A stretch of 64,000 nucleotides of DNA from Bradymonas sp963697525 (GCA_963697525.1 OY969087.1:868001-932000); one strand, 5' to 3'; counted from the first letter of the stretch, positions 1 through 9,095 are shown. Numbers and translations are program-made. The notes: a model not told the origin generated them from the sequence alone.

Positions 1-58
1 CATGAAGTGGCAAAACGACGGCAGCCCGGCGGTGAACTGAGCCGCGCTGCTCGGCGTT

Positions 59-2899
59 TTACGGCACCGTGATGGTGCCGGTGGCCGTGCCCGTATTGCC
101 GTAGGCGTCGGTGACGTCGACCTCGACGTCGTAGGTGCCCGACGACAGCCCATCGGCCACCGCCGAGTAGCGCGTCACCGGCACGCCATCGCGCCCGTCG
201 ACGGTCTCGGGGTTGGTCTGCACGTCCACGTCGGCCTCGGTGAGCGTGGCCACCTCGGTCGACCCCTGCTTGACGTGCACGGTGACGCCGGTGGCGTGGA
301 CATCTTCGCCGACCATCAGCGGCGCCGATTGGCCCAGCGGCACCTTCGGGTGGCGCATGCGGAAGTCGCCGGCGAGCTTGCCGGGATCGTCGAGCGTCGG
401 CTCGTAGCTGAGCGGCTGGCCGGCCGGATAGCCCAGCGTGCCGGAGATGGTCGGCCCGGCGCTGGCGGCGGGGTCGGTGCTCACCGACACCTCCAGGGCG
501 TCGTTGGCGGTCACCTCGAAGGTGTCGCTCGTCAGCTCGTAGGCCTGGCGCTGCTTGCTGTCGTCGAGGTAATGCCCCTGGACGTGGAAGCGGTATTGGC
601 CGGCCGGGAAGTCCTTGATCTCCTCCCAGCGCACCACCCACTGCCAGTCGTCGCCGGCCTTGCGCATCCGCGTCATCATCACCGGCTCGCGGTTGTCATA
701 CGGGCGCATGCTCTTGGTCTGGATCGCCTCGAAATTGGCGCCGTTTTTCTTCTCCAGGGCCACCTTCGGCGCCTGGGGCATCTCCGCGCCGGGATCACCA
801 CCGACCCAGGCAAATTCGATGGGCGTAAACCGCGCGGCCGTCGCCGGCGGCTGTTGGACGACGTCACCGACCTTGCTGGCGTCGCTGACGTCGATGGGAA
901 AGGGGTCTTCGTCGACACGGCTAAACTGCGTGGGCAGCGTCGCCGGCAGCGTCGAATCGACCGGCGCGCCCTCGAGCATGCCCACCGTCTCCATGGCCCG
1001 GTCGACCAAGAAGGCGCCGAACTTCCACCCCCACACGCTCAGGCTGGCCTCGTAGCCGCCCTGCAGATAGCTGAACGCGTAATCCGGATAGTCGTCGGGC
1101 GCCTTGGGCGTGGAGATCCCCGGGAACACGGGCTTTTCGCCGCGCAGGTTGGTCGGCGTCAGGTAAAATTGGTGGTCCTGAGCGTAGCCCATCACCCACG
1201 CCTTCAACGGATCGATGCCGTATTGGTCGCGCGCGTGGCGCAGCACCTGCCAGCCCATCTCCATGGTGGACTCGCCGGGCAGCGTCACGATGGTCAGCCC
1301 GTCGATGTCCAAGGCGGTCATCTGGCTGCGCGCGAATAGCGTCACCGGCCGGTGGTAATTTAGGAAGTGAATGGGCACGCAGGTCTGGATGGGCGGATCG
1401 GCGTGGGTGGACGGGTCGCTGTCGCTGTAGTTCTCCATGCACTGCAGCCCTCCGAAGTCGAATTCGTCGTGCGGCGAGCCCTTGCCCAGCGTCTTGGTCG
1501 TCCACTCGCCCTCGCCGTAGCCCACGTATTCGTAGGTGATCGGGAAGCGATGGGTGACCGCGTCGAGCTCGACGTCGGTGTCGGTCTGCATATCCTCGAT
1601 GGTCTGCATCGCCCGCTGGGCCAACTCGTGGCCGACCACCTGGAAGCGCTCGGTGGAGTGGTGGCCCCAATGGTCGCCGCGCGGCGACATCGACCCGCCG
1701 TTTTCGTTGAAATACATCACCGGCACGAACCGGCCGTACTTCTGGGCCAGCGCCTTCTCCAGGCCGCGCTCGGCGCCGCCGGGGATGTCGGGGGTGAAGT
1801 AGTCCTTCTCGTGCACCGTGCCGTGGGTGCCGTAGCTGATCGCGACGGCGCGCGGATTGCCGTCGGCGTCGTCGATGCGGAAGATCAACAGGCGGTTGTC
1901 GTCGAAGGGCGGCGTCTCGTCCCAGCGATCCGAGGAGATATAGTCGTCGGTGTCGAACGCCTCGATGATATGCCAGCCAAAGCGCGCCGGGGACAGATCG
2001 TCGAGCGCCTGCTTGGCGGCGCTGAACGCCGAGGTCACCGTCCAGTCGAAGACCTGCTGGCTGAACTCGTCGGTGCCGAAGCTGCCCAGCGGCACGGCCG
2101 CGTCCGGCGGCAGGTGCCAGTAGCGCGTGGGCCCGCTGTGGGTGTGGGTGCCGGTGATCACCAGGCTGTCGCGCCAGTCCTTGCCGGTCAGCTCTTGGAG
2201 CTTGCGCGCGAGCGCCTCGTGCAGCGCCATCGACGGGAAAATGATGGGCATGCGCAGAAACATGATCTGGCGCTCGCCGTTGTCGAGCACGAACGCGCGG
2301 GCGTACAGCCCCTGCATCTCGCCGTCGGTCGACCTCAGCGACTTGACGTAGCGCCCGTCGTTGGTGGCCGCGCGCGCCCCGTAGCCTCCCTGGGACAGCC
2401 CAATCGGAAAGGTCATCAACACGTTGGACACCCCCGCTTTGAGGGGCGCGCGGGCGTCGCCACCGGGATTCTCGTGGGTGATCTGCCCGGTAAACGCGAT
2501 GCAATGGCCGTTGTCGGAGCACTCGTAGCCGTCACCGCAATCCTCGTCGCTCAGACACGACACCTGGCAGTGGTGGTCCTCGCACACCGCGCGGCGCCCC
2601 AGCCCGGGCTCGATCGCCTCGAAGGCGGCCACGCAGGTCGTCCACGCGGACGCGTTGCCGCACGCCGGCTCGGGCATGCACTGCGAGTCGTGGCACATCA
2701 TGCCGTCGGGGCAGTCCCGCTGATACGTGCAACTGGCGGGGCCGGCGTCGGCGTCCGCGCCGACATCACCGCCGCCGTCGATCCCGGCGTCCCCTCCCGC
2801 GTCGAGCAACGGCTTGCCGTTGTTGCTCGACGAGTTGGAATCGGAACAGGCGCCCAGAAGGGCAAAACAGGCCATGACCAAGATGCAATAGCGCCGCAC
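59..2899 (-). CDS. Neutral/alkaline ceramidase-like lipoprotein
   Basis: Predicted lipid-anchored secreted hydrolase of the neutral (non-lysosomal) ceramidase family, which cleaves the amide bond of ceramides. The 946-residue product starts with a signal peptide ending in LLGAC (Cys18), then a low-complexity Asp/Gly/Ala linker and a Cys-rich stretch (about residues 57-133). The catalytic domain begins near residue 150. Family landmarks are visible: the zinc-site motif THTHSGP (251-257), a second His in GTHG (about 359), a Ser-containing motif NENGGSMSPRGD (about 398-409) matching the family nucleophile loop, LPGES for the zinc-ligand Glu, and a later GYAQDHQFYLT for the Tyr ligand. The C-terminal third is Ig-like. 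The start is a GTG with GAGGAG about 5 bases upstream. It stands alone, divergent from the next gene. Substrate is inferred from family only. Confidence 0.82.
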   Translation of the reverse strand: MRRYCILVMACFALLGACSDSNSSSNNGKPLLDAGGDAGIDGGGDVGADADAGPASCTYQRDCPDGMMCHDSQCMPEPACGNASAWTTCVAAFEAIEPGLGRRAVCEDHHCQVSCLSDEDCGDGYECSDNGHCIAFTGQITHENPGGDARAPLKAGVSNVLMTFPIGLSQGGYGARAATNDGRYVKSLRSTDGEMQGLYARAFVLDNGERQIMFLRMPIIFPSMALHEALARKLQELTGKDWRDSLVITGTHTHSGPTRYWHLPPDAAVPLGSFGTDEFSQQVFDWTVTSAFSAAKQALDDLSPARFGWHIIEAFDTDDYISSDRWDETPPFDDNRLLIFRIDDADGNPRAVAISYGTHGTVHEKDYFTPDIPGGAERGLEKALAQKYGRFVPVMYFNENGGSMSPRGDHWGHHSTERFQVVGHELAQRAMQTIEDMQTDTDVELDAVTHRFPITYEYVGYGEGEWTTKTLGKGSPHDEFDFGGLQCMENYSDSDPSTHADPPIQTCVPIHFLNYHRPVTLFARSQMTALDIDGLTIVTLPGESTMEMGWQVLRHARDQYGIDPLKAWVMGYAQDHQFYLTPTNLRGEKPVFPGISTPKAPDDYPDYAFSYLQGGYEASLSVWGWKFGAFLVDRAMETVGMLEGAPVDSTLPATLPTQFSRVDEDPFPIDVSDASKVGDVVQQPPATAARFTPIEFAWVGGDPGAEMPQAPKVALEKKNGANFEAIQTKSMRPYDNREPVMMTRMRKAGDDWQWVVRWEEIKDFPAGQYRFHVQGHYLDDSKQRQAYELTSDTFEVTANDALEVSVSTDPAASAGPTISGTLGYPAGQPLSYEPTLDDPGKLAGDFRMRHPKVPLGQSAPLMVGEDVHATGVTVHVKQGSTEVATLTEADVDVQTNPETVDGRDGVPVTRYSAVADGLSSGTYDVEVDVTDAYGNTGTATGTITVP

Positions 2900-3132
2900 G
2901 GGGACTCCTCGACGGGGACGGGTGTCGTTGAACGTGGCGGGATTCTAGCGAGGTGGGGGCCGATGGGCAACCGTGCGGCGGCTTGGCGCGCGGGGCGCGC
3001 GGGGCGTGGGGCGGGCCAACCCATTCAGCTGTGAATATCTGTGATGCTTTCAGAACCGATGTCATTCACACAACGAACCTCTATTGTTGGTTTCACAGTC
3101 AACGAGGCCCTTGAGACCCGATGGAGGACAAA

Positions 3133-3747
3133 ATGAAACGCACTCGACTGACCCTGATCGTTAGCTTCCTGGTGACCCTTTGCGCCAATATGGCCACCGC
3201 CGCTTCGGCGTTGGCGGCCACGCCTGAACAAGTTGCGGCTGCGCCGCAGCTCGCCGACGGGCACGCCGGTGAGCGCAAGCTGCGCTTCGACGTCGAGATC
3301 GACCCCATGGCCTACGCCATGGACGGCTACTCGATGCACCTGGGTGGCAGCACCGAACATTGGCGCATGGAGGTGGGCCTGTTCGGCATGCACCTGCCCG
3401 AGTGGGTGCACGGCAACAAGGGCTTTTCGGCCTCGTTCACCGGCTACAGCGTCGCGCTGCAGACCTTTCCCTTCGCCAAGCGCACCGGCCCGTTCGTGGG
3501 CATCGGCGGCGGGATGATCCGCCCGCTCATCGAGCTCGACGACACCAACATGGCCAAGCGCCTGCGCGAGTTCAGCGTCGGCACGCAGGTGGGCTGGCGC
3601 ATCGACGTCGTCGACGGCTTCTACGTCTCGCCGTGGGTGGGACTGGACTACAGCTTCGACGTCCACGACGTGAAGCTGGGCGGCAAGACCTACAAGAATA
3701 GCCCGTGGACTATCTTTCCTACCGTCCACCTCGGCTACCGATTTTGA
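3133..3747 (+). CDS. Small outer-membrane beta-barrel-like protein
   Basis: Hypothetical exported protein of 204 residues. It has a signal peptide (MKRTRLTLIVSFLVTLCANM, cleavage probably near ALAA) followed by alternating hydrophobic/aromatic strands and a terminal HLGYRF, the aromatic C-terminus typical of outer-membrane barrels. I place the start at the ATG at 3133 because GGAGGA lies just upstream; an in-frame ATG at 3121 overlaps that ribosome site and would add four residues in front of the charged n-region. The stretch GPFVGIGGGMIRPLIE looks like a strand-turn-strand of a small barrel. It is monocistronic, with about 100 bases before the next gene. Specific function unknown. Confidence 0.7.
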   Translation: MKRTRLTLIVSFLVTLCANMATAASALAATPEQVAAAPQLADGHAGERKLRFDVEIDPMAYAMDGYSMHLGGSTEHWRMEVGLFGMHLPEWVHGNKGFSASFTGYSVALQTFPFAKRTGPFVGIGGGMIRPLIELDDTNMAKRLREFSVGTQVGWRIDVVDGFYVSPWVGLDYSFDVHDVKLGGKTYKNSPWTIFPTVHLGYRF

Positions 3748-3846
3748 ACTTAGATTCTCATTGCAGCCGCGGCTGGCCGCGCCGGCGAGCCGTGGCACCC
3801 ACGCCCTTACGAGCTTAGTTTCTTTCGAAGAGACGGGAGATTAGAC

Positions 3847-4875
3847 ATGACACTCGACAATAACGACACGAGAATCGCCGCGGTCATCGGATGCACGGGA
3901 AGCTTCGGAGGCGCGGTCACCCGCGAGTTGCTCCGGCGAGGCTGGAACGTGCGTGCCCTGGCGCGCAACGTCGCCAAGGCCCGCGCGCAGTATGTGGGCG
4001 AGCCCAGGATCGAGTTTGTGCGCGGTGACGCCCTCGACGCCGAGGACGTGCGCATCCTGGTCGAGGGGGTCGACGTGCTGGTGGACTCGTTCAACGTGCC
4101 CTACCAGCACTGGGATCCGGCGACGCTCGACTCGGCGAGCATCGTCGCGCAGGCGGCCATCGACCACGACTTATTGGTGGCCTTCCCCGGCAACGTCTAC
4201 GGGCTGGGCCCGGACTTCAGCCGGCCGCTCGACGAGAGCGCCCCCCACGTGCCGCCCTCCAAGAAGGGCAAGCTGCGCAACCGCATCGAGGCCACCTTCG
4301 AGGAGGCCAGCCAGCACGGGGCGCGCTTTGTGATCGTGCGCTGTGGCGACTTCTTCGGCCCGAATATGCCCGCGGAGAGCTCCTGGCTGTGGTATATGAC
4401 CGAGAAGGCCCTCGACGGCGGCCCCATCGTGTATCCCGGCGACCTGCAGACGCCCCACCAGTGGGCGTACTTGCCCGACGTGGGCCGCGTGACCGTCGAT
4501 CTCATCGAGCGCGCCGATCAATTCCAACCCTTCGAGGTGTTCCACTTCGGCGGGCATATGCTCGAGCCGTGCGTGTTGGTCGACGCCGTGCGCCGCGCGT
4601 TGGGCGACACCGAGCGCAAGCTCAAAAAATTTCCGTGGTGGGCGGTCAACCTGGGCCGGCCGTTCAGCGCGATGATGCGCGAGCTTCACGAGATGCGCTA
4701 CCTGTGGGACGAGCCGCTGCAGATGGACGACGCCAAACTTCGGCGCGCGCTCGGTGAGGTGCCCCATACGCCGCTGGACGCGGCCGTGCGGGCGACGATC
4801 GCGGGGCTGCAGGACCGACGCGGCGCGGCGCCGCAGGCGCCCAGCCGCGCGACGCCTACCGCGTCTCCCCGATGA
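3847..4875 (+). CDS. NAD(P)-dependent epimerase / atypical SDR
   Basis: 342-residue Rossmann-fold protein of the extended or atypical short-chain dehydrogenase family. The N-terminal dinucleotide motif is GCTGSFGG (about residues 16-23), and RGDALD follows the second strand as in NmrA/epimerase proteins. The segment around GNVYGLGPDFSRP is the usual substrate-side loop. It likely binds NAD(P) and acts on a small metabolite, or senses redox state; the substrate cannot be read from sequence. The start ATG has GGGAG about 7 bases upstream. The last 20 bases overlap the end of the convergent DUF697 gene. The Ala/Pro/Arg-rich C-terminus (last 20 residues) is probably disordered. Confidence 0.75.
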   Translation: MTLDNNDTRIAAVIGCTGSFGGAVTRELLRRGWNVRALARNVAKARAQYVGEPRIEFVRGDALDAEDVRILVEGVDVLVDSFNVPYQHWDPATLDSASIVAQAAIDHDLLVAFPGNVYGLGPDFSRPLDESAPHVPPSKKGKLRNRIEATFEEASQHGARFVIVRCGDFFGPNMPAESSWLWYMTEKALDGGPIVYPGDLQTPHQWAYLPDVGRVTVDLIERADQFQPFEVFHFGGHMLEPCVLVDAVRRALGDTERKLKKFPWWAVNLGRPFSAMMRELHEMRYLWDEPLQMDDAKLRRALGEVPHTPLDAAVRATIAGLQDRRGAAPQAPSRATPTASPR

Positions 4876-5887
4876 AGTAGCCGATGGCCGCCCGCCCCAG
4901 CGCGTAGGTCGCCGTCGAGGCGATCCCCGCGGCGATGACCGAGCCGGCCAGCGGGATGAAGCGCACGGCGGTGCGGGCCATGCTGCGAAACGCAAACCCC
5001 AGCCCGACGTTGGCGCCCATGGCGACGACGAACTCCCAGGTGCTGCCCAGGGTGAGCTCGCGCCCGCCGATATGGGCGACCACCGCGATCATCGCCATCT
5101 GCAGGCCGGTGATGGGCACGATGTCGGCGACGGGGATGGGGATGGTGGCCACGGCGCCGGCGATCCCGCTGGCGGCGCGCACCACCGACTGGGCGACCTC
5201 GCGCTTGACCTCGCGCACCCAGGTCAGGTGGGCCAGGCGCACGCGCACCTCCATGGGGGCGCGGCGCACCAGCGACTCGACCAGGATGGACTCCTCGTCG
5301 CGCATGACCACGTCGAACGACTCGTTGGGGATGGCCGAGGCGACCAGCTCCCGGCGCAGCTCGTGTTCGGCGTGGCCGGGGTCGAAGTCGCCCTGGGCGG
5401 GCTCGACGATGGCGGCCACCGTCGCCGGGATGTCGCCCCAGGCCGTGCGACACCGCGCGACGGCTGCCTCCAGCGCGTCGACCAGCCCGGTCGCCCCCGG
5501 GCGCCACAACAGCAGCATCAGGTCGGGCTTCTCGCGGCGAATGGCGTCATTGGAGGCGGGCTCGCCGGGCTCCTGGCGCAGATCGAGCAGGCGCAAGGTG
5601 CCATGGGCGCCGTCGTAGCCGTACCACCGGCCCTGCCCGAGTTGCTCCTTGACGGTGACGGACTCCCCCAGCAGGGACTTGACCACGCCGGCCATCGCCA
5701 CGTCGGCCGGCGCGACCACCGCGATGCGCGGCGAGCGCTGCTCGCCGAGCAGCCGGCGCACCAACTCGATGTCCTCGCCGAGCTCGCTGCGCTCCTCCTC
5801 GGAGAGATTCGACAGGGCTTTGATGGACAGCACCCGGTCGATGAGCCCGGAGACGCTGAAGCGATGGTGGGTATATTCGTGGGCCAT
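4856..5887 (-). CDS. DUF697 membrane protein with degenerate GTPase-like domain
   Basis: 343-residue protein. The C-terminal half contains hydrophobic helices and the segment IPIPVADIVPITGLQMAMIA, characteristic of the DUF697 (YcjF-like) family that is usually joined to or paired with an Era-like GTPase. The N-terminal half is laid out like a G domain (strand IAVVAP, then a helix) but the expected GxxxxGKS is replaced by APADVAMAGVVKSL, with only the final KS kept, and there is no clear NKxD. It is therefore probably a non-hydrolysing remnant or divergent NTPase at the inner membrane. The start ATG has AAAGGAG well placed upstream. It is convergent with and overlaps the SDR gene by 20 bases. 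Confidence 0.7.
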   Translation of the reverse strand: MAHEYTHHRFSVSGLIDRVLSIKALSNLSEEERSELGEDIELVRRLLGEQRSPRIAVVAPADVAMAGVVKSLLGESVTVKEQLGQGRWYGYDGAHGTLRLLDLRQEPGEPASNDAIRREKPDLMLLLWRPGATGLVDALEAAVARCRTAWGDIPATVAAIVEPAQGDFDPGHAEHELRRELVASAIPNESFDVVMRDEESILVESLVRRAPMEVRVRLAHLTWVREVKREVAQSVVRAASGIAGAVATIPIPVADIVPITGLQMAMIAVVAHIGGRELTLGSTWEFVVAMGANVGLGFAFRSMARTAVRFIPLAGSVIAAGIASTATYALGRAAIGYFIGETR

Positions 5888-5922
5888 TGAGTACTCCTTT
5901 GACCGATGAGACGTCGGCGTCG

Positions 5923-6687
5923 TTACGTGTCCACGACGCGGGCCGACCAGGGGATGCGGCTTTTGAGCTCACTGCTGCGGCTGCGCGACAAGGGCACGCC
6001 GACGTCGTCGTCGCGCGACAAGATCAGCCGGTAGGTGCCCGCGCCCCACGGCGCGATGCTCTCGATGGCGTCCAGCCGCACGATGTAGCTGCGATGGCAG
6101 CGAAAAAACGCCTCTTCGCATAGATTCTCTTCCAAAAACTTCAAGCTGAAGTCGGTGATGAACCGCTCCTCGCCGGTGGCGGCGACGACGATGCCCTCGT
6201 CGGCCTCGAAGTACAGAATATCCTCGACGGGCACCACCCGGTACACCCCGTGATCTTCGACGGAGATGCGCTGCAGCGAGCGGCCGCGATCGGCGAGCTC
6301 GGCGGCCTCGGCGGGCGGCGCCAGCCGGGTGCGGGCGCGCTCCAGGGCCTTTTGCAGCCGCTCCAGGCGCACCGGTTTGAGCAGGTAGTCGACGGCGTCG
6401 ACCCCGAAGGCGTCGACGGCGTAGTCGTCATAGGCGGTCACGAAGATCACCATCGGGCGCTGCTCGGCGGGCTGCTCGTGGAGCAGCTCGGCCAGACGCA
6501 TCCCGTCGATGCCCGGCATATTGATGTCCAGGAAGACCAGGTCGACCGGCGGGCCGTCGCTGAGCAGGGCGCGCGCCTTCTGCGCCGAGGGCGCCTGGGC
6601 GGCGACCTGCACGCCCGGGCATTGCTCGAGCAACCAGATCAGCTCCTCACGGGCGGGCTTTTCGTCGTCAACGATGAGTGCCTTCAC
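5923..6687 (-). CDS. LytTR-family response regulator
   Basis: 254-residue DNA-binding response regulator. The receiver domain (1-125) has the acidic pair D7/D8, phospho-acceptor D54 in FLDINMPGIDG and the conserved Lys in YLLKPV. The C-terminal LytTR domain (about 150-250) includes the typical FFRCHRSYIVRLDAI segment. It should be phosphorylated by the adjacent sensor kinase and regulate transcription. I choose the GTG at 6687: it opens exactly at the receiver (VKALIVDDEK), has AGAAGG upstream, and overlaps the kinase stop in a GTGA tetranucleotide, implying translational coupling. Longer in-frame readings are inside the kinase gene. Confidence 0.93.
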   Translation of the reverse strand: MKALIVDDEKPAREELIWLLEQCPGVQVAAQAPSAQKARALLSDGPPVDLVFLDINMPGIDGMRLAELLHEQPAEQRPMVIFVTAYDDYAVDAFGVDAVDYLLKPVRLERLQKALERARTRLAPPAEAAELADRGRSLQRISVEDHGVYRVVPVEDILYFEADEGIVVAATGEERFITDFSLKFLEENLCEEAFFRCHRSYIVRLDAIESIAPWGAGTYRLILSRDDDVGVPLSRSRSSELKSRIPWSARVVDT

Positions 6688-8003
6688 GTGATCACCTTCT
6701 TGAGTTTCTCGCGGGCTTGCTCGCGCAGTCCCATCGGTTGGGCGCGCCGAACCACATCGACGGGCACCCGGAACTGCGCGCACGCCCCGAGCCTGTCCGA
6801 GCGCTCGGTCAACGTCAACTCTGCCTCGCCGTGGTAGAAGCGGTCGAGGCGCTCGCGCACGTTCTGCAGGCCCACGCCGCCGCGGCGCCGGCTGGTCTCG
6901 ACGCGCCCGGCGCGCTTGGCCACCGCCGCCGGCCCCGGCCCGTCGTCCAACACGCGCACCACCAGCCAGTCTCCGTCTCGTTGAACCTCCACGCGCACAT
7001 CGACCTTCCCGTCGCGCGCACCGTGGCGGATGGCATTTTCGACCAGCGGCTGCAAGATCAGCGGCGGCACGACCACCCAGTCGCGCATCTCCTCGTCACC
7101 GGCGGTGATCTCGAAGCACAGCCCCTCGCCGAAGCGGGCGCGCTCCAGGTCGACGTAGCGCTCGATCTGCTCGAGCTCGGCGCCCAGGGTCGTCTGCTCG
7201 TCGTGTTGGGCGAGCGTGTAGCGCAGGAATTCGGACAAATCCAGGGTCAGCTCGCGCGCCTTGGTGGCGTCGGTGCGGATCAGATAGGCCAGGGTGTTGA
7301 GCAGGTTGAACAAAAAGTGCGGGCGCACCTGGTATTGCAGCGCCTCGAGCTTGGCCGAGCGCACCAGATCGCGCGAGGTCTGGGCCTCGCGCCGGGCCAG
7401 GTCGAGCTCGCGCACCAGGCTCAACAGCCCCATGAACACGGACACGCCGATGACGTTGGCGGCGATCTTGGCGGCGTGCAACGACAGGTTGCTGGCCAGC
7501 GCGATCGCGCGGTTGAAGTCCAGCGCCGCCATCACCGCTCCCAGCCCGATGAGGTGGACCACCTGGATGACCACCGCCCCCACCACCACCGAGATCACGC
7601 CCGTGCCGATCTTGCGGCTCCACAGCCCGGCCAGCCCCCCGTCGATGACGCTGGCGGCGAAGACGTACGGCGAGACCGGGTCGTGCAGCCACACCGCATA
7701 GACCAGGCCGGCCAGCGCCCCCACGGTCACGCCCACCTTGCGCCCGCCCAGATAACCGGCCACGATGATGCCCACCGCGCGCAGGTTGAAGCGCATCCCG
7801 CCGATCTCGAAGCCCAAAAATACGCCCCACACCGCCAGCCCGCCGAGCACGGCCATCAAGAAGAGCCTGCGGCGCACCGACGCCTGCGAGCCGGTCTCGC
7901 CCAGCCACACCTCCGCCGGGCGCATCAGCAACAGGACCAGCGACGCCGACACCAGGACGCTGACCTTCTCGAGCAGGTTGAGTATGAGTTCGAAGAATTC
8001 CAC
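6684..8003 (-). CDS. LytS-type sensor histidine kinase
   Basis: 439-residue membrane sensor. The N-terminal 200 residues carry about six hydrophobic helices of the 5TMR-LYT type (for example GVTVGALAGLVYAVWL). A His_kinase dimerisation segment follows with phospho-acceptor His229 in QYQVRPHFLFNLLN, then a HATPase domain with N-box QPLVENAIRHG, DDGPGP and GVGLQNVRERL. Together with the downstream LytTR regulator it forms a LytS/LytT-type system responding to membrane or cell-wall signals; the ligand is unknown. I take the GTG at 8003 (VEFFELIL). Upstream in-frame codons run through the tandem hairpin repeats and are not protein-like. The ribosome site is weak. Confidence 0.9.
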   Translation of the reverse strand: MEFFELILNLLEKVSVLVSASLVLLLMRPAEVWLGETGSQASVRRRLFLMAVLGGLAVWGVFLGFEIGGMRFNLRAVGIIVAGYLGGRKVGVTVGALAGLVYAVWLHDPVSPYVFAASVIDGGLAGLWSRKIGTGVISVVVGAVVIQVVHLIGLGAVMAALDFNRAIALASNLSLHAAKIAANVIGVSVFMGLLSLVRELDLARREAQTSRDLVRSAKLEALQYQVRPHFLFNLLNTLAYLIRTDATKARELTLDLSEFLRYTLAQHDEQTTLGAELEQIERYVDLERARFGEGLCFEITAGDEEMRDWVVVPPLILQPLVENAIRHGARDGKVDVRVEVQRDGDWLVVRVLDDGPGPAAVAKRAGRVETSRRRGGVGLQNVRERLDRFYHGEAELTLTERSDRLGACAQFRVPVDVVRRAQPMGLREQAREKLKKVIT

Positions 8004-8160
8004 GGGCCTACTATACCACGACCGCTTCGGTATCGAGAATGGGAGCCGATCCAACCCGGCGCGGTTCCCTGATCGGGGATCTGGGGATCGCGGCAACGAG
8101 CCGGGCGTTTCGATGTCTGCTCGAGGCACGCCTCGAGTCCACGCTTCAAACCAGGGCGGC

Positions 8161-8418
8161 TCGCCGCCTCCTGCGCCCCTGTGGGCTCGCCCCACAGGAC
8201 GCAAAGATCGGCAAGCTACGCGGGGCGCATCGCCGCCTCCTGCGCCCCTGTGGGCTCGCCCCACAGGACGCAAAGATCGGCAAGCTACGCGGGGCGCATC
8301 GCCGCCTCCTGCGCCCCTGTGGGCTCGCCCCACAGGACGCAAAGATCGGCAAGCTACGCGGGGCGCATCGCCGCCTCCTGCGCCCCTGTGGGCTCGCCCC
8401 ACAGGACGCAAAGATCGT
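8161..8418. repeat. Tandem 69-bp hairpin repeat, array A (4 copies)
   Basis: Four direct copies start at 8161, 8230, 8299 and 8368, the last one truncated. Each copy contains a perfect hairpin CCTGTGGG-CTCGC-CCCACAGG, first seen at 8178-8198. The intervening bases are almost identical between copies, indicating recent expansion or homogenisation. A related array with compensating stem changes is at 20305-20620. Confidence 0.95.
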
Positions 8419-8830
8419 CGGCTAGCGGGCCAGCACCCGCGATCTGAGAAAAGCCCACGCGCGTTGCCAAAGCACGCGCATTGCCCCAACTGCCCCACCA
8501 CCTGGGCTCCTCGAGCCCTCCCCCATGAAACCAACCAAGACGCACCTCGGCCGTGCCCTGGGTCGCCCGTCCTTCTCGCCGATGTGCGGCGGGGTGTGCG
8601 GGCATCGGACCGGGCCGATGGCGTTGTTTCGCTGCGACGGTTGCGCTTCCGTGGGGGCCACCTTGTTCGACGACGCGACGCTGGGTGAGACGCCACGTCC
8701 TGTTCGATGCCCCTCTCTATGGTTTTCGGCAGAGAGGGGCGATTCGTTGCGTCCTTTCTTGGCCGTTCGACCATAGAGCGGCGTCTGGGACGGATTTTGG
8801 GTGGCGAGTTGTGTTTGGGTAGCCGCTTTC
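8419..8830. repeat. Composite repeat linker A
   Basis: About 410 bases aligning with 20621-21030; the first part (8490-8660) is roughly 90% identical by eye. It contains the small hairpin GGGCTC-CTC-GAGCCC near 8507 and another, CCCCTCTC (8710-8717) pairing with GAGAGGGG (8732-8739), around a conserved TATGGTTTTCGGCA loop. Short open frames exist on both strands, but the linker more likely belongs to the non-coding module. Confidence 0.8.
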
Positions 8831-8832
8831 GT

Positions 8833-9010
8833 AGCTGACGATCTGTTTCACCAGCGGCGCGAGGCCGCTGGGGTCTTGCGGGGCAACCCCGCCGCCCTTA
8901 GCTGACGATCTGTTTCACCAGCGGCGCGAGGCCGCTGGGGTCTGTGGGTGCAATCCCGGATTTGCTAGCTGACGATCTTTTTCACCAGCGGCGCGAGGCC
9001 GCTGGGGTCT
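8833..9010. repeat. 67-bp repeat with 44-bp conserved hairpin core (3 copies, A)
   Basis: Copies of a 44-base core beginning AGCTGACGATCT start at 8833, 8900 and 8967. They are separated by 23-base segments that differ from each other. Each core holds the hairpin CCAGCGGC-GCGAG-GCCGCTGG. Matching cores with a changed but still complementary stem are at 21031 and 21096. Confidence 0.93.
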
Positions 9011-9095
9011 CCCTGCCTCCAGAGCCACGTGCCTCCACGCCTCGAAGCCCCCGATTACAGAAGCACGCCCGATCCAACCCGGCGCCCAAGAAAAA

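Noticed and set aside
275..1339. Long plus-strand open frames opposite the ceramidase gene (also 1367-3034)
   Set aside because: These are high-GC antisense shadows with Arg/Ala/Gly/His-rich sequence; the opposite strand has clear family motifs.
6688..6783. Longer N-terminus for the LytTR regulator
   Set aside because: The extra 32 residues lie inside the kinase gene and the GTG at 6687 starts exactly at the receiver domain with a coupled overlap.
8004..8774. Longer N-terminus for the LytS-like kinase
   Set aside because: It would translate the tandem hairpin repeats into repetitive Arg/Gly/Pro sequence. The membrane domain begins at the GTG at 8003.
8525..8776. Short open frames in the repeat linker (e.g. 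starting MKPTKTHLGRALG)
   Set aside because: The second module copy has lost the start codon (ATAAAA), frames are open on both strands, and conservation is equally high outside the frame. Non-coding structure explains it better.
8833..9010. Repeat-spacer pattern resembling a small CRISPR
   Set aside because: Only three copies, the repeat (44 bases) is long with a strong internal hairpin, spacers are 21-23 bases, the second locus has two copies, and no cas genes are near.
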